Shown: positions 28,501-40,192 of the stretch, piece after piece | How positions within the stretch are numbered: position 1 is the first letter of the stretch | How the letters are laid out: the number at the start of each line of letters is the position of its first letter | IMG/VR virus record: IMGVR_UViG_3300047325_000130 | Coordinates: 1 to 64,000 of that record | Reading direction: 5' to 3' (one strand) | Source: a virus | Length of the DNA: 64,000 bases | Translations under genes and position numbers: made by a program | Notes under the pieces: model-generated | Seen by the model: only the letters and a program-made list of their open reading frames with translations | The model's database searches: none | Told to the model about the DNA's origin: nothing

Positions 28501-31500
28501 CTAATACCGGTGCAACTGGACCTCAAGGCGCAACTGGTGCAACGGGTTCAGCAGGAACAAATGGTGTTACTGGGCCAACTGGTGTAGCTGGTACGGCTGT
28601 TAATACAGGCGCTACTGGACCTCAAGGCGACATCGGACCTACTGGTACTCAAGGTCCAACTGGGGTCACCGGAGCAGCGTCGACAATAACTGGTCCAACT
28701 GGGGTCACCGGTCCGACAGGTAATGATGGATCTGCAACTAATACAGGTGCGACAGGTCCGCAAGGCGATATCGGGCCAACCGGAGTTACAGGTCCAACTG
28801 GTTCAGCAGGTACCGCAGCAAATACCGGTGCAACTGGGCCAACTGGTGTTACAGGTCCTACGGGAATCGGTGCTACAGGAGCAACTGGCGCACAAAGTAC
28901 AGTTACTGGTCCTACTGGTTATACAGGACCATCTGGGGTACAAGGTCCTACAGGACAAGCCGGAACATTGGGTGTCACGGGTCCTACTGGGTTGCCTGGT
29001 CAAAATGGTATCTTATTAAGTAATGTTCAAATACAAACATTAACAGGTGACGGATCAACTACTACATTTACAATGCCATTCACTCCAGCAAGTGCTAACA
29101 ATCTGTTAGTTGATATTGACGGCCTTGCACAAACTGCAAATGTTGCATTTACTACAAATGCTAATTCGATCACCTTTGCTTCTGCCCCGGCATTAAATTC
29201 AAACATTGCAATAACAAATCTAGTATTAGGCGATGCTGAATCTAATTTTATCGAAGTTCAAGCAAATAACGTTGTTCTTACAAATAACTTATCGGTATTA
29301 AATTTTAGGGATGGTTTCTCAGTAACCAATACAAATGGCGATATAATAATTGATTCATTGGGATCAGGTGGTATATTATATGAACCTGGTATTCCTCTTA
29401 TTAATGCAACATTAGGTACAATTTATAGTAGAACCGATGCTACACCTGGTGCGAGAGTATTTGTTGCTCAATCCGGCGGAACTGCTCCTTTATCTACACT
29501 ACAACAAACAGATGGAGCAGTTCATCTTTACTTGTTAAATGATTCAACTTCTACTGCGGTTGATATAGGAAGTAGTCCTGCTAACGGTACATATGTTAAC
29601 AATTACATACAACATTATCCATCTGTTGTAAAAGATGAAGATTATTGTACATATATGAATAATGGATATGTTGTATTACCATTCTCTAATCCTCCAGTTA
29701 ATGCAACTACCGGTGCATTCACATTTGAATTTGTTTTTAATGCAAATGTATTAGCAAATTCATTTATACTTAACAGTTCTCACACTGACACAACTGGAAC
29801 TGGGTTTAGACTGTATACGAGTGGTTCTTATATAGGTTTCAATCCTGTATTTACAGGCGCGCCGGGCTTCCAGCAACTTGGTGCAAATTATAACGTTAAT
29901 ACTACCTACCATCTGGCAATAACATATGACGGATCTTATTGCAAATTTTATCTAAATGGTATTATGATGCAAGAGGTTCCAATTACTGGTACATTAACCG
30001 GCGGCACCTCTGATATTGGGTTTGGTACTGGTGATACTGTCGGTGTTGGCAATTATCCATTTTATGCGTATGTTCAAAATTTAGCATTTTATAATGTTGC
30101 TTTAACAGCAACACAAGTTAGTAATCACGCGGAATCAGTGACTGAGGCTGGTACACAATGGCAGCCAGTATCATCAATTGATTTACAAATTAATGGTTCT
30201 GATCAAGGTCAAGTAACTGCAATTAATTTCATCGGTACATCTAATATATCAGTATTAGACGGTATTGCTAATGTATCTATAGGAAGCGGTGGTGCCGGTG
30301 CTGCTAATATAACTGTTTCGTCTAACGGAAATGTTCTCACGAATTCAGTTAAAACATTGGATTTCATAAATGGTTTTGATGTTACGACAGACGGCTCAGG
30401 CAATGTTTTTATAAACGCAACGTCGGTTGGAAATTATCAATCACCTGTTACATTAGATGTAAGTGCAAATAGTGGGCAGACTATAGGAAACGGTTTTACA
30501 ACGGTAGGTTTACCAAACGTTAATACTGATACTAATAATGGTTGGAACACTTCTACAAATCTATATACAATTCCGATAACTGGTACATATTTAATTATAT
30601 CTAAATTACGTTTTACAGATGGTGTAACAAGCGGTGTCAGTTATGGTCAAGGTGTAAACAATAATAACAATATAGATGGTTCTTGGTTTCAATGGTTTGA
30701 AACCAATCCGGAAAGAAACGGCAGTCTTAATGTAAGAGTTCTTTATTGCACTGCTGGCGAACAAATTAATATGTATGCATATTCAAATGATTCATTTGAA
30801 ATTTCAGCTGCTGAATTAAACATATTATTAATAGCTTCGTCAGCCGGACTATCAAACATAACAATTGAATCAAATAATAATGTTATTGGATACGCAAATA
30901 CATTTAATTTTGGAAGTGGGTTCAATGTAACAGTTTCAAATAATATTGTAAACGTTAATAGCATCGGCGGCAGTAGCATCGGCTGCGCCGGCGGTGGTAT
31001 TCTAGCAAGCAATAACTTTATCGTTAAACAGCCCAAGGTCGTACAGACCGCGAGCGCCCGTATACTTTCAAATACCCCTACTTGTACTTTTCCAGCAGCT
31101 ACCACTCCGGGTAACATGGTTGTTTGCTTGATTATGTGTGCTAGTGATACCGCTGTATGGAGTCCATATGGCTTTACGGTAGACTATTCAGGAATAGCTG
31201 CTGGTGCTAGTAGTGGCGGCTACTATACGGGTCTGCCGACCTACGCCCAAAATATGTATTTAGGTCACTCCTTTGTTACCAGTACAAATACTCTAATGAG
31301 TGTATCTTCAAATGGTGGGTTTAGTGACTGCGGTTTGATGATTATTGCAGAAGTTGAAAACGCCGTTGGGTTGGATTTCGATGTATTTGCATTTTCATCT
31401 ACTTCTGCTAACACGGCTAGTATAACGGCCGTTGCTAATTCCTATCAGGGCATCGGTGGCGATATTATCATTGGGGCAGAATGGGATACTGCTGTTGCTG

Positions 31501-34500
31501 GAGCTATTTCCACTACAGCTACCAATGCGGTTAATACTATCTACGACGTACCTTCAGGGTCATCCGGAAATCACTTTGGTGTGAGTGCGTATACTACGTT
31601 GCAAGCCGCACAATCTATTCCCATTACTGTAACCACGAACAGTAACGTAGAAGCGCCGTATATGGTAGTGGTAAAGCCTATTCCTGGTTATGGTACTTTA
31701 TCAATAACCCCTACCGGTTTATATAACAGACCTTCTTTGTCTAGTTTTACTTGGTTAAATCAAGGAACGGCTACCGCTGTTGATCATAGCGGAGGTCCGC
31801 TATCTATTCTTGCCCCCTCCGTAGCAGGTCCAAGCTCCAACTACCGCCTATTAATACAACCTATACCCGGCACAATTTTTAGCTTGATTGCAGAAATTGG
31901 GAGTGAGTCTCCCAATATAAGCTATAACGTTAATGGTATTTATATTTATGACTCTAATTCAGGTAAACTCGCGGGCTTAGAATATATTAGAAATGCTGGC
32001 GAGTTTACTATAGAGTATTTAAATAGTGCTACAAGTTATAACTCAGCACCAGCTTCTTTGCTATACAGCAACCAGGAATCATTTTGGTACAAAATTAACT
32101 GTGATGGTACCAATTTGACTTATTGGGTTAGTTCTGATGGTTGGGATTGGTTATTGCTGTATACTTCTTCTATGACAGCTTTTCTACCCGCTATTACGCA
32201 CGTTGGTTTTGGTGGTGATCCTTTTGCTAGCTCTAGTACCTTTGCGCAAGCAAACTATAAACTAAAAAATTGGTCGTTAGCTGCTACGGCAGATCAACCT
32301 AATTATACCCCACCTGTTCCTGGAATTGGCAGCCCGACGAAACTAAATATTCTTCAAAGCCTTGACTTTACTACGGCTACTAGCAATCGCGTACAGGATA
32401 GCGTTCAAAATAACAACGCCTTCATTGTGAACTGGAGTAATAGTGCGCAAACCAGTCTAGGTTACACCACTGATGGTTCAAGTATGTATATTGACCCTGG
32501 TCCGGTCGTAATGGGGCGTTATTTCTTTACAGTAGCTATTCGGTTTAAGACAACTAGCACGACTACCGGTTCCTCCTATTACCAGGATCCCTCGCTTTAT
32601 AACCTCGCCTTGAATGGCTCGGGCTATGATGGTGGGATTACAATTCATAATGGTTATATTGCACACTGGGCTTCACCGGGGGGTGCAGAAGTTAACACTG
32701 ATTTTAGTGCTGTATCTAATATTCTCGTAAATGACGGTAATTTTCATACGGTGGTTTGGATTTGGGATGGCACCAACATCCGGTTGTACATAGATGGAGT
32801 TAATGCAGGGGTTGATTATACTGGAGGTATTACTCTTTGTTATGGCAATCGTCCTGGCTCTGAAGTCGGTTGCAATCCGTGGATGGGCCGTGTTAATCAA
32901 AACGATTTTTCTACTGCAACTGCTGGCGGATTAGCGGCTACTTTTGCTCAGTTAAGAATTTATGATCATGCTTTAAGCCCGGCTGATATCACTAAACTTA
33001 ATCTAACGGTGCCTGCCAATCAACAAAGCTATCTTCCTTCGGCTAATAATGGTAGTGCTGGGATTATTTATGAAGGTACTTCTTATACCACTATTGCAGC
33101 AGGAAATAATGTTACGATTACCCCAAGTGGTGGTACTCTGACGATTAGTTCTACCGGAAGCGGTGGCGGCGGCGGTGGCGGTGGTGGCGGATCAGGTGGT
33201 ATTAGTACTTACTCTGCAGGCTCAAGTGTATCTAAAAGTATTACGGCTGCTACTTCATGGAATCCCGTACCCGATTTAGCTATTACAATTCAGGGTACAG
33301 GAGTTATTCAAAACTTTTTACTGTCATATTCTATTGAGCATAATGGTTCACACGCTAATTTCTTTGGCGTAAGTTTAGATGGTACTGTGGTATACCCACA
33401 AGAATTTGCAAGTAGCGAATATACATTTGTTTCAAATCTTACTTCTGACAGCATGTATGCTTTTGCTCGTAATTCGTTGCCTATTCAAATTCCTGCAGAT
33501 AACGCATCGCATACCGTTAAAATTATAACACAGGTTGCAGATACTGTTTCAAACTACACAATTTTTGAACATTTTATGTCGATGATCTCCTTATTACCAT
33601 CGACAGGAAGTACTTCAGGTACCCCTGTTGTATTTGGAGTTTATCAATCCACAGGTCAAAATATTCCTGCCCAAACCTTTACCAAAGTACTATTGGATAC
33701 AAAGGAATTTGACAACACTAGCTCTTTTAATCTAGCTAATTCAAGATTTCAGCCTAATGTAGCAGGCTATTACCAAATAAATGGTGCGGTAAATTACCCT
33801 TCCTCTGATTCAAATACTCTAGCTACTATCTATAAAAATGGCTCTGAATTTAAGCGAGGTAGCCAAGCTAATGGAACTTATGGTCAGATTGTATCTGCTT
33901 TAGTTTATCTAAATGGCTCAACTGACTACTTGGAACTTTGGACCTACAATGGCAGTGGTGATATTGCACAACCAACGGCCGAACAAACCTATTTTAATGG
34001 GGCATTGCAGGTATCTGGCTCCTCCATTACGTATGGTAATAGTTCAGTAACTTCTATCGTAGCGGGCAACAATACAGAACTATCTTTAACTAATGGTGCT
34101 TTAACAATTAACAGCACCGGATCCGAATCGTTGTTGATTACAAACGGAACAACAAATATTGTTAATCCTGTTACATTAGAATTTACTGGTGCATCTATAC
34201 TTACAGAAGGCATGTTTCCGAGCACTGTAGCTCCGTCATATGTTCAATCAAATACAGGCGGCGGTGATAGCATATCCTCAGGATCAGCTGTAACCATTGG
34301 CAATATTATTGTTGTATCATTTTTAAGTTTAGGTAATATTACTGGTGTAACGGTATCAGATAATCTTGGCAGCGTTTATACATCAGTCGCACAAATTTCA
34401 GAGCAGTCTAATAATTTTAATGTATTTGTCGGAAAAGTTGCTGCATCTGGCATTATAACAATCAGTGTAGCAGGCGGTCCAAATAATTACGATAGAATAG

Positions 34501-37500
34501 CGTTTATGGAGGTGGCAGGTGCCACCTCCATAGTTAATGCTACAGCATCACTATATGGCAACAGTTCGCCGGAATCATTATCAATTACAACTACACAAGA
34601 AAATTGTTTCCTTGTAGCATTGGTAGGCGGCTATCATAATAATAGCAGCTTTTCATTTAATTCACCATTTATATTAACAACTGAATCAAATGGTAGTGAT
34701 GGAAATGGTATAGGTTACGCATCTGCAAATGCTGCAGGAACATATACTCTAACTGCAAACATAGTCGGCAATTCAGATAACTGGCCAATAATAATTATTG
34801 CACTTGAAAATCCTACAACTGTTTCGGCTGTAATTAATATACCCGGTGTGCAGTATAATGGCAATCTTATAACTTCTATCACAAATGGATCTGGTATAGA
34901 TTTATCTATATCAAATAGCAATCTTACCATTAATACAACAAGTTCATTTAACGTAAATGTTAGTTCTTTAACAACTACAGTCAACGACTTAGTAATCGGT
35001 AACGGTATAGAGGCAAACATTGTAGAAACCGTTGCATCATCGCCTATTATTATTCAATCAAACGGTGGGTCAAACACAACATTAACCTTTGCATCATCGC
35101 CTACTATTAGTAACTATGCACTATTCATTGTTTTCTGGGTCCCTGGGGTAGCAGCTAGCGCTCCTGCACCGTCTGCAGGATTAACATTAATTGGTACTGC
35201 TACTATACCAGGAGGACAAGCAAATGTGTATGGCGGAGTAATAACTTCTAATTCAACATCAGCATTATCTGTAAATTACAACGGGTCTGGTTCATGTTTT
35301 GAAATAGAGAATGTAAGAAATGTTACAACTCCAACTGCTGATAATTGGACACAAACAGGCAGTTCGCCGGCGTACACATTAAGTTTTACCATTCCTACAA
35401 ATACACAAAATTCAATAGTGTTCTTTATCGGCGAACTTTATAATGGTAGTCAAGCAGGCAATACTCCTACTATAACAAATCTTCTTCCAATCGGAAGCAC
35501 AATTGATTATAATATATATAACAATTCAAACGAATGCTATCAACAAGGACATACTCCGGTATTAACGAATACCGAAAATGTTATTATTAGTATGATAGAA
35601 AATAATGATATTATGGGTGCAAGCCGGCCGGGAATTATTTACTTTATGGTTGAAGGTGTCACAGTATCAAAAACTGATCTAGAAATTTCTGTACCTTATA
35701 TGACTGCAGAGCAATCAGGTAATTTGTTAGGGTCATTCACAACATTAAACTTAGGAAATCAGTTAACTGGTGCTGTAAATGGTAATGTATTAACGGTTTC
35801 CGGATCTAATCTAACATTAACCGATGGTGTTTTTGATATTGTTAATCCGTCAATACTAACTGTTAAAAACTTAAATCTATCATCTACCTTTATACCAAAA
35901 ACAATTTCAATCGTGCAATCTGCAGGATTGCCATATGGTAGCAGTTCAAGCGGAAGTGTTACATTAGGAACTATTCCTACCGAAAATAATTTGGTTATTA
36001 TGTCGTATATGGGATCTGGTGCGTTTAGTGGATTCTTAGGTACATTACAAGTATCTGGTAGTGATTACGGAATATATACCTGGATAGCCGACGGCGTAAC
36101 AAACCCAACAGCATATGTATCCGGTAGCAATAATGGCGTTATAGCTATAGTAGAAATAGCAAATGCTGGTATAATATCTACTACATCTGGTACAAATACC
36201 AGCTTAGCAGGCGGATCATTGGGTTATGAAAATAATTTCACATTACCTACAACTACATTAGCAAATTCGTTTGTATTATGGTTAGACGGTTTTGCAGAAC
36301 CCGGATTCAATGAAAATGCAACTTCTAATTTATCAAATTCAACTTTGCTTTCTGTAAACGGGCCAGGTAATTATACGGTATTCTCAGCAGGATGTGGATA
36401 TACTAATACAGCCGGTAGTACTGTATTAACACTTTCAACCCAACAAAATGTGACAGGTAATCCGTTTGCTGCAATCGTAATTCAACCTGCATATACTACA
36501 TCATCTGATGTATCAATCGAACCAAATATACCAATTTTACAAAGTGGTAATGTTATTGGTAATGCAACGACATTTGGTACAGGGTACGGTCTTACTGCTA
36601 ATGTGACAAATGGTATTGCTACATTTGCAACCGATCTTCCGACATTAATGGTAACTGACGGCGTTTCAATTCTACCAGATATAACAACTATAAAAGTACA
36701 AAATTTAAATTTAGAGAGTATTGGTACATTACCAGAGATTGTTCAATTAACTGGTGCATCAACCGGAATGTTAACACTTCCATCGACTGCGACAATAGGT
36801 AATTACTTAGTAATTATTATCGCATCTGGTGTTGGCTCAAGTATGCCATCTGTTCCGGCAGCATATCAAAATTTAACGGAATTTGATAATAATTCTCAGG
36901 GAGTATCAATTGCAATATTTGGTGGTATAATTACAGATGATAATACATCAGTTGATTTAGGATCAAATTCTGATTACAGTGCTTCGATATACGAAATTTC
37001 TAATGTAAGTGCAGTTTATGCAACTTCTGGTAACCCGCTATATTCAAACGGCGGATATTCGTTCCCATCTTCAAATTTTACTATGCCCGGTATAGCAATA
37101 TTTGCAACACATATTGCCGGCGGAACGTCGGTATCAAACATAATACCGACCGGCGCAATATCGGATGGATCATGGTTTAATTCGCACTCTAATCAGGAGG
37201 CTTTTCATACCGGAGGAATTACTGGCGGAATTGTAACATTAGGTTATACCGGCAATAACCCAGAAAATATTAATGCGTATGCGCAAATTTCAATTTTTGG
37301 TACATCTGGTGGCGGAGTTCAATTAACTGCACCAAGCTTGTCATTTAATAGTAATGTTTTTCAAAATGTAACAAATATTAACTTTGTAAGTCCCGTTGCG
37401 AATACAGTAGTTATGGAAGGCGGTAATGTAACTGTTAACTTGCCGGCTCCTTTGGCATTTGCTGGGAAATATTCGTCTGACCTTGGGCCAAATGGAGCAA

Positions 37501-38846
37501 ACACTCGAGCAATTGGCACAACCTACACAAACACTACAAGTTCAGCCATTTTTGTTTCTGTTATAGTTAACAATGGTGGTACTATCGGCACCGGCGCCCA
37601 AGTTTCAATAAACGGTGTCGCAATACCGATGCTATGGCAAAGCGAAATAAATTCACCAACATATCGCGGCTCTTTGGTATTTCTGGTTGATCCAAACGAT
37701 GAATATAAAGTTGATGTCGCAGCTGGTTATCCTTCGGGCGTAGTTGTCGAGTCTTGGAGCGAACGCCCTATCTCCAACGGCCTAACCCAGGGCGGTGCAA
37801 TTGAACTTGTTAGCGTGCAAAATATAACCAACGAAGGATCGATTATATTCCCAATTGAGCCCGGATATGATTATAAAATAGTTGGGCATGGTGTAAGTGC
37901 AAGTACAACAAATGTGTTGGCCGTACAAATGGGCAATGGCTCGCCGGTAACATGGGATTCTTCATCTAATTATTACTGGCAAAATACTTCAGCAGGAGGA
38001 TCAGACGGTGGTGGCCCTACCGGAAGTATTGTAATTTCTGGTGCATTTGCTTCTGGGGCCAGTGCTGCTATCTCATTAGACTTCACTGGTTTAAACACCA
38101 ATGCTACTGGCGGATATGACGTTATTATGGATGGTATCTTTTCATTCCAGAGTCATAAAATCACAGGGTATTATAACTGTTCGGTAGGTAGCACGTCAGC
38201 CATACAACTTTATGTATCTGCTGGCACAATCAGCGGCAACTTCTACCTCTATCGCCGCTCGCTTACAAATGTTGTAGCTGGTAATAATTCACCTTACACA
38301 ATGCCTTTATTGGGCAATAATTTCACAATCGCCAATCAACCAGCAGGTGCGACCGCAGCAAACAGTTCGACCGGAATTTCGATGTTTACCCCAACGAACG
38401 GTAGGGCGCTGCTTGCACTTTTAGACAATACTGCGGTTGGTGCGACGGCTACTATTGAGTTAGGAATTAATTTTCAAAATGCCAATAATGATGCAATCAT
38501 GGGACTATATTTAATTGACAGCGACAACAAAGTAATAATTTTTGGTCCAGATAGTAACCCGACTGTAAATTCTTTAGGTCTTGTGGCATATTGGGATGGG
38601 TATTCAAATTATGCTGGAACCATTTCCTTCAGTGCGGGCTCTTACACCGCGCCAACTTTTTTAAAAATTGTGTATAATGGAACTTCGCTAAGTTTTTATG
38701 CCGGTAATGATCTTAACGCAATGCTTCCATTACATACGGAGTCGTCTACCGCGTATCTCGGTACAATTATCGGTTGTGGTATTTTTCAAGAGGCTGAAAG
38801 CGGACCAATTGCCGGTACTGCATTTCATTATAACCATACAAGTTAA
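25533..38846 (+). CDS. giant collagen-like multidomain tail fibre/adhesin, 4437 residues
   Basis: One frame of 13.3 kb. Approximate order: short N-terminal peptide with [16 protein letters not shown] (shared with 13205); Gly-rich linkers; first adhesin domain (95-290); collagen-like Gly-Pro-Thr/Gly-Ala-Thr region (372-1159); LamG-like domain (1322-1532); C1q-like domain (1632-1769); a second LamG-type pair (2052-2492); a poly-Gly hinge; another C1q-like domain (2696-2829); four diverged adhesin modules of about 230 residues (2869-3922); and a tip domain (3969-4437). No Cys-rich or enzymatic motif. It probably trimerises through the collagen-like shaft and displays several carbohydrate-binding heads. 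Segments encoding about 1815-2865 and the tip look compositionally different from the rest. Confidence 0.85.
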   Translation: MVKIISDDPSSVLQVEGAVELGAAASEGILFPDGTRQITAATGSGGGGGGKSGTGPTGPRGAPGPTGPAGGGGGGGSGTGPTGPTGPGGSLGNGEAVLIQTSPIFNDNNNGAMNIVLTQTPVANNIILAVGVCAAGGYIDAPTTFTQVSLAVQPNGLQVYVWKRRVEIGDTTNIVTFAASHQSQAQAFEYSGVGNFQVSIASGVDTISQGNVGVVLPGYIANVNLPTRLVSIFGPNLDNAQPQLSTGLEVFTKLYLTQLSGLFSIAQIENLDTIPATVSFNGVTSGGNLINSAYLWKMIIDIEPYGTSLTSLGDVVLPPNPAPGNVLAFGSDLNWHSKSLSLEDANDVVINDLSNGQILAWDASTGVWHNVPPVGATGAQGVTGPTGAQGTAGPMGTPGSATNTGATGPQGVQGIVGPTGPTGVAGTAVNTGATGPTGYTGPQGVTGPQGDDGQPGTAANTGATGPTGPQGFSITGPTGTPGTAVNTGSTGAIGPQGPTGNTGPTGAAGAAANTGSTGPTGPQGNTIIGPTGAPGTPGTAVNTGATGPTGAPGQNGSTGPQGIPGTATNTGAQGPTGPAGQNGINGQNGAQGPTGLPGTATNTGATGATGPQGLIGPTGATGIPGTAVNTGATGPTGPLGIQGNTGPASTVTGPTGIQGATGPTGTQGIPGYATNTGATGPTGLQGIQGNTGPTGIPGIATNTGATGPIGNTGPTGYTGPLGPTGFIGETGDRGPTGYTGPTGVPGSATNTGATGPVGSQGPTGYTGATGAGATGPQGNTGPTGVTGPQGIVGGIGQTGATGPQGATGATGSAGTNGVTGPTGVAGTAVNTGATGPIGRTGATGAASIVTGPTGVTGATGPQGIQGPVGIGITGAQGSQGATGPTGYNGSDGATGPTGVPGSATNTGATGATGATGAAGTNGYTGPTGAQGTPGSATNTGATGPTGTAGQTGATGPTGVGATGVTGPAGSQGTAGVTGATGPTGVAGIATNTGATGPQGATGATGSAGTNGVTGPTGVAGTAVNTGATGPQGDIGPTGTQGPTGVTGAASTITGPTGVTGPTGNDGSATNTGATGPQGDIGPTGVTGPTGSAGTAANTGATGPTGVTGPTGIGATGATGAQSTVTGPTGYTGPSGVQGPTGQAGTLGVTGPTGLPGQNGILLSNVQIQTLTGDGSTTTFTMPFTPASANNLLVDIDGLAQTANVAFTTNANSITFASAPALNSNIAITNLVLGDAESNFIEVQANNVVLTNNLSVLNFRDGFSVTNTNGDIIIDSLGSGGILYEPGIPLINATLGTIYSRTDATPGARVFVAQSGGTAPLSTLQQTDGAVHLYLLNDSTSTAVDIGSSPANGTYVNNYIQHYPSVVKDEDYCTYMNNGYVVLPFSNPPVNATTGAFTFEFVFNANVLANSFILNSSHTDTTGTGFRLYTSGSYIGFNPVFTGAPGFQQLGANYNVNTTYHLAITYDGSYCKFYLNGIMMQEVPITGTLTGGTSDIGFGTGDTVGVGNYPFYAYVQNLAFYNVALTATQVSNHAESVTEAGTQWQPVSSIDLQINGSDQGQVTAINFIGTSNISVLDGIANVSIGSGGAGAANITVSSNGNVLTNSVKTLDFINGFDVTTDGSGNVFINATSVGNYQSPVTLDVSANSGQTIGNGFTTVGLPNVNTDTNNGWNTSTNLYTIPITGTYLIISKLRFTDGVTSGVSYGQGVNNNNNIDGSWFQWFETNPERNGSLNVRVLYCTAGEQINMYAYSNDSFEISAAELNILLIASSAGLSNITIESNNNVIGYANTFNFGSGFNVTVSNNIVNVNSIGGSSIGCAGGGILASNNFIVKQPKVVQTASARILSNTPTCTFPAATTPGNMVVCLIMCASDTAVWSPYGFTVDYSGIAAGASSGGYYTGLPTYAQNMYLGHSFVTSTNTLMSVSSNGGFSDCGLMIIAEVENAVGLDFDVFAFSSTSANTASITAVANSYQGIGGDIIIGAEWDTAVAGAISTTATNAVNTIYDVPSGSSGNHFGVSAYTTLQAAQSIPITVTTNSNVEAPYMVVVKPIPGYGTLSITPTGLYNRPSLSSFTWLNQGTATAVDHSGGPLSILAPSVAGPSSNYRLLIQPIPGTIFSLIAEIGSESPNISYNVNGIYIYDSNSGKLAGLEYIRNAGEFTIEYLNSATSYNSAPASLLYSNQESFWYKINCDGTNLTYWVSSDGWDWLLLYTSSMTAFLPAITHVGFGGDPFASSSTFAQANYKLKNWSLAATADQPNYTPPVPGIGSPTKLNILQSLDFTTATSNRVQDSVQNNNAFIVNWSNSAQTSLGYTTDGSSMYIDPGPVVMGRYFFTVAIRFKTTSTTTGSSYYQDPSLYNLALNGSGYDGGITIHNGYIAHWASPGGAEVNTDFSAVSNILVNDGNFHTVVWIWDGTNIRLYIDGVNAGVDYTGGITLCYGNRPGSEVGCNPWMGRVNQNDFSTATAGGLAATFAQLRIYDHALSPADITKLNLTVPANQQSYLPSANNGSAGIIYEGTSYTTIAAGNNVTITPSGGTLTISSTGSGGGGGGGGGGSGGISTYSAGSSVSKSITAATSWNPVPDLAITIQGTGVIQNFLLSYSIEHNGSHANFFGVSLDGTVVYPQEFASSEYTFVSNLTSDSMYAFARNSLPIQIPADNASHTVKIITQVADTVSNYTIFEHFMSMISLLPSTGSTSGTPVVFGVYQSTGQNIPAQTFTKVLLDTKEFDNTSSFNLANSRFQPNVAGYYQINGAVNYPSSDSNTLATIYKNGSEFKRGSQANGTYGQIVSALVYLNGSTDYLELWTYNGSGDIAQPTAEQTYFNGALQVSGSSITYGNSSVTSIVAGNNTELSLTNGALTINSTGSESLLITNGTTNIVNPVTLEFTGASILTEGMFPSTVAPSYVQSNTGGGDSISSGSAVTIGNIIVVSFLSLGNITGVTVSDNLGSVYTSVAQISEQSNNFNVFVGKVAASGIITISVAGGPNNYDRIAFMEVAGATSIVNATASLYGNSSPESLSITTTQENCFLVALVGGYHNNSSFSFNSPFILTTESNGSDGNGIGYASANAAGTYTLTANIVGNSDNWPIIIIALENPTTVSAVINIPGVQYNGNLITSITNGSGIDLSISNSNLTINTTSSFNVNVSSLTTTVNDLVIGNGIEANIVETVASSPIIIQSNGGSNTTLTFASSPTISNYALFIVFWVPGVAASAPAPSAGLTLIGTATIPGGQANVYGGVITSNSTSALSVNYNGSGSCFEIENVRNVTTPTADNWTQTGSSPAYTLSFTIPTNTQNSIVFFIGELYNGSQAGNTPTITNLLPIGSTIDYNIYNNSNECYQQGHTPVLTNTENVIISMIENNDIMGASRPGIIYFMVEGVTVSKTDLEISVPYMTAEQSGNLLGSFTTLNLGNQLTGAVNGNVLTVSGSNLTLTDGVFDIVNPSILTVKNLNLSSTFIPKTISIVQSAGLPYGSSSSGSVTLGTIPTENNLVIMSYMGSGAFSGFLGTLQVSGSDYGIYTWIADGVTNPTAYVSGSNNGVIAIVEIANAGIISTTSGTNTSLAGGSLGYENNFTLPTTTLANSFVLWLDGFAEPGFNENATSNLSNSTLLSVNGPGNYTVFSAGCGYTNTAGSTVLTLSTQQNVTGNPFAAIVIQPAYTTSSDVSIEPNIPILQSGNVIGNATTFGTGYGLTANVTNGIATFATDLPTLMVTDGVSILPDITTIKVQNLNLESIGTLPEIVQLTGASTGMLTLPSTATIGNYLVIIIASGVGSSMPSVPAAYQNLTEFDNNSQGVSIAIFGGIITDDNTSVDLGSNSDYSASIYEISNVSAVYATSGNPLYSNGGYSFPSSNFTMPGIAIFATHIAGGTSVSNIIPTGAISDGSWFNSHSNQEAFHTGGITGGIVTLGYTGNNPENINAYAQISIFGTSGGGVQLTAPSLSFNSNVFQNVTNINFVSPVANTVVMEGGNVTVNLPAPLAFAGKYSSDLGPNGANTRAIGTTYTNTTSSAIFVSVIVNNGGTIGTGAQVSINGVAIPMLWQSEINSPTYRGSLVFLVDPNDEYKVDVAAGYPSGVVVESWSERPISNGLTQGGAIELVSVQNITNEGSIIFPIEPGYDYKIVGHGVSASTTNVLAVQMGNGSPVTWDSSSNYYWQNTSAGGSDGGGPTGSIVISGAFASGASAAISLDFTGLNTNATGGYDVIMDGIFSFQSHKITGYYNCSVGSTSAIQLYVSAGTISGNFYLYRRSLTNVVAGNNSPYTMPLLGNNFTIANQPAGATAANSSTGISMFTPTNGRALLALLDNTAVGATATIELGINFQNANNDAIMGLYLIDSDNKVIIFGPDSNPTVNSLGLVAYWDGYSNYAGTISFSAGSYTAPTFLKIVYNGTSLSFYAGNDLNAMLPLHTESSTAYLGTIIGCGIFQEAESGPIAGTAFHYNHTS
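27924..28039 (+). repeat. 116-bp exact direct repeat in the collagen-like region, copy 1
   Basis: Identical to 28506-28621, 582 bases further on (194 codons, in frame). This suggests expansion of the shaft by recombination between repeats. Confidence 0.92.
28506..28621 (+). repeat. 116-bp exact direct repeat in the collagen-like region, copy 2
   Basis: Second copy of the repeat at 27924-28039. Recombination between the copies would shorten the shaft by 194 residues while keeping the frame. Confidence 0.92.
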
Positions 38847-38853
38847 GTTAAAA

Positions 38854-38889
38854 ACGTTGGTTGCGCCGCCTTTTTAAGCGCGCCAACGT
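38854..38889 (+). terminator. hairpin after the giant fibre gene
   Basis: ACGTTGG pairs with CCAACGT, with an inner GCGC/GCGC helix and a T-rich loop, 8 bases after the stop at 38846. Likely a terminator or a 3'-end stabilising hairpin; the run of T lies in the loop, not after the stem, so factor-independent termination is not certain. Confidence 0.55.
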
Positions 38890-39010
38890 CATATAAAATA
38901 CCCGTAGCTTTGCTTCACACTAGCTACAAACGGAACAGTTGAAATTAGTGCGGAATGAAGCCACTATGCCGCACTGTACCAAAGGTACAACCTAAGTTGG
39001 TAACGACGGC
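38890..39010 (+). other. hairpin-rich intergenic segment, possible small RNA
   Basis: After the first hairpin there are GTAGCT/AGCTAC (38904-38927), AGTGCGG/CCGCACT (38947-38975) and TGTACC-AAA-GGTACA (38975-38989), then CAAC/GTTG (38988-38999). A TATAAAATA word at 38892-38900 could start transcription. The density of stems in 120 bases is unlike other gaps here. No known RNA family recognised. Confidence 0.35.
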
Positions 39011-39033
39011 GGCAGTATCTATCAAATTAATTT

Positions 39034-39627
39034 ATGGAAAACAGAATAAATAATAACATGGATCATCCTTTTATAGAACTAATTGTAAAAAATTTATTAG
39101 ACTTGCCGGAAGCAAAACTATGGCAAGATACTGTAGACTCGGCCGCCCCAAGCGGTTTACCGACTTCGATTGAACTTAATAAAAAGAACAGTCGTTTTTA
39201 TAAAATAAAAAGAAAGAAATCATTCGCATATGTAATACCATTAACAAGAGATTTAAACGAGGACGAAGCATTAGCAATTACAAAAGCATGGGTTGCTGCG
39301 TGGGATAACAAAAAAACAGATTTCGTAATTAATTTCAGTACCAAGGGTAAACAAAAAACTCAAATAAAGAAATTTAAAAAATCTAAATTAGATGCTATTG
39401 CTTTAGAGGCTGCTAAATTAAGTCACACAAAATGGTATCAACAACAAGTAGACGATGGTTGGGGTTATGGTCCAAAACTAGATACTACTATACATAAACA
39501 TCCGCTTTTACTTCCGTGGGATCAATTAGCAGAAAAATATAAAACGCAAAGAATTCAACAATTTTTAGATTTAATGGAAGTATTAAATCAAATGAAATTA
39601 GCTATTGTTTACGACGATCAGATCTAG
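39034..39627 (+). CDS. RyR-domain protein
   Basis: A 197-residue protein. The C-terminal 70 residues (KWYQQQVDDGWGYGPKLD; HKHPLLLPWDQLAEKYK) match the RyR domain (W-x-Y-G ... HP-x-L-x-P-W/Y-x-x-L-x-x-x-x-K). In prokaryotes and phages this fold has been linked to nucleotide-ligand sensing and conflict systems. The first 60 residues are helical and basic. Start uncertain: ATG at 39034, or ATG at 39058, which lies five bases after an AATAAATA box; neither has a clear ribosome-binding site. The gene leads a plus-strand group ending in the LRR array. Confidence 0.7.
   Translation: MENRINNNMDHPFIELIVKNLLDLPEAKLWQDTVDSAAPSGLPTSIELNKKNSRFYKIKRKKSFAYVIPLTRDLNEDEALAITKAWVAAWDNKKTDFVINFSTKGKQKTQIKKFKKSKLDAIALEAAKLSHTKWYQQQVDDGWGYGPKLDTTIHKHPLLLPWDQLAEKYKTQRIQQFLDLMEVLNQMKLAIVYDDQI
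39045..39052 (+). promoter_or_regulatory. possible late box (AATAAATA), leaderless arrangement
   Basis: AATAAATA ends five bases before the ATG at 39058, the same distance as for the gene at 9930-10493. If used, translation would begin at 39058. Confidence 0.3.
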
Positions 39628-39649
39628 AATTTAAGGCAGCATAGATATA

Positions 39650-40192
39650 ATGCATCAAAATTATTGTATTTCATCTGCTATACAACAAGTTGAGAGAACT
39701 GAACTAAATCAGCTCTTAATTAGCGGAAATTGTCAACAATATCAATGGGCTACATTCCTAAATAATCAAAGAGCTTGTCATGCTGCAATTGAAGCAAAAA
39801 AGGTAATAACCCAAGCCGAATTAATGAGAACAGGGCGGTTAAGTCAAGATTTAAGTAAGATGGGATATAACTGCAAAAATCCAAAATTGCCATTAAGTTA
39901 TATTACCCAAGCATTTGTAAATTATGTATCTAGTATTTCGGTTTCAAAACTATGGGCACATATATACTTAAGATATTTAATTGATATCGGAACATCGTCC
40001 CTTATAAAAGTTTCTATTAATTTACCATCCGTATCGTTAGACTTTGACAATAGTGATTTATGTCTTAATTATATAAGAGAACATATGATAGATATAGATG
40101 AAGAAGAGATGAATTCGGCATTAAATTGGTTATTAACTGGATACGATCAATTATATTGGTTAATTAAAAATCCATCGGAAATAACAACATGA
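39650..40192 (+). CDS. heme-oxygenase-like helical protein
   Basis: A 180-residue all-helical protein. The pattern WATFLNNQRACHAAIE, then RLSQDLSKMG, then KLWAHIYLRYLIDIG resembles the heme-oxygenase-like fold, where the third element is normally H-x-Y-x-R-Y-L-G-D-L-S-G-G. The GG motif is replaced by GTSS, so heme cleavage may be lost; I cannot confirm a proximal His ligand. Possible roles are heme binding or another HO-fold (e.g. thiaminase/PqqC-like) activity. Its stop overlaps the next start as ATGA. Confidence 0.5.
   Translation: MHQNYCISSAIQQVERTELNQLLISGNCQQYQWATFLNNQRACHAAIEAKKVITQAELMRTGRLSQDLSKMGYNCKNPKLPLSYITQAFVNYVSSISVSKLWAHIYLRYLIDIGTSSLIKVSINLPSVSLDFDNSDLCLNYIREHMIDIDEEEMNSALNWLLTGYDQLYWLIKNPSEITT

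Larger units (their letters stand above)
26650..29010 (+). repeat. collagen-like Gly-X-Thr repeat region
   Basis: About 2.4 kb coding for near-continuous Gly-X-Y triplets, mainly Gly-Pro-Thr, Gly-Ala-Thr and Gly-Pro-Gln, interrupted by a recurrent linker pattern (G-x-A-x-N-T-G-A-T-G). Thr at the Y position resembles Bacillus BclA-type collagen repeats, where Thr is glycosylated; whether that holds here is unknown. Confidence 0.9.

Noticed and set aside
26650-29010. Possible CRISPR array (many short repeats)
   Set aside because: Repeats are in-frame Gly-X-Y codons of variable length, without constant palindromic repeats or unique spacers.
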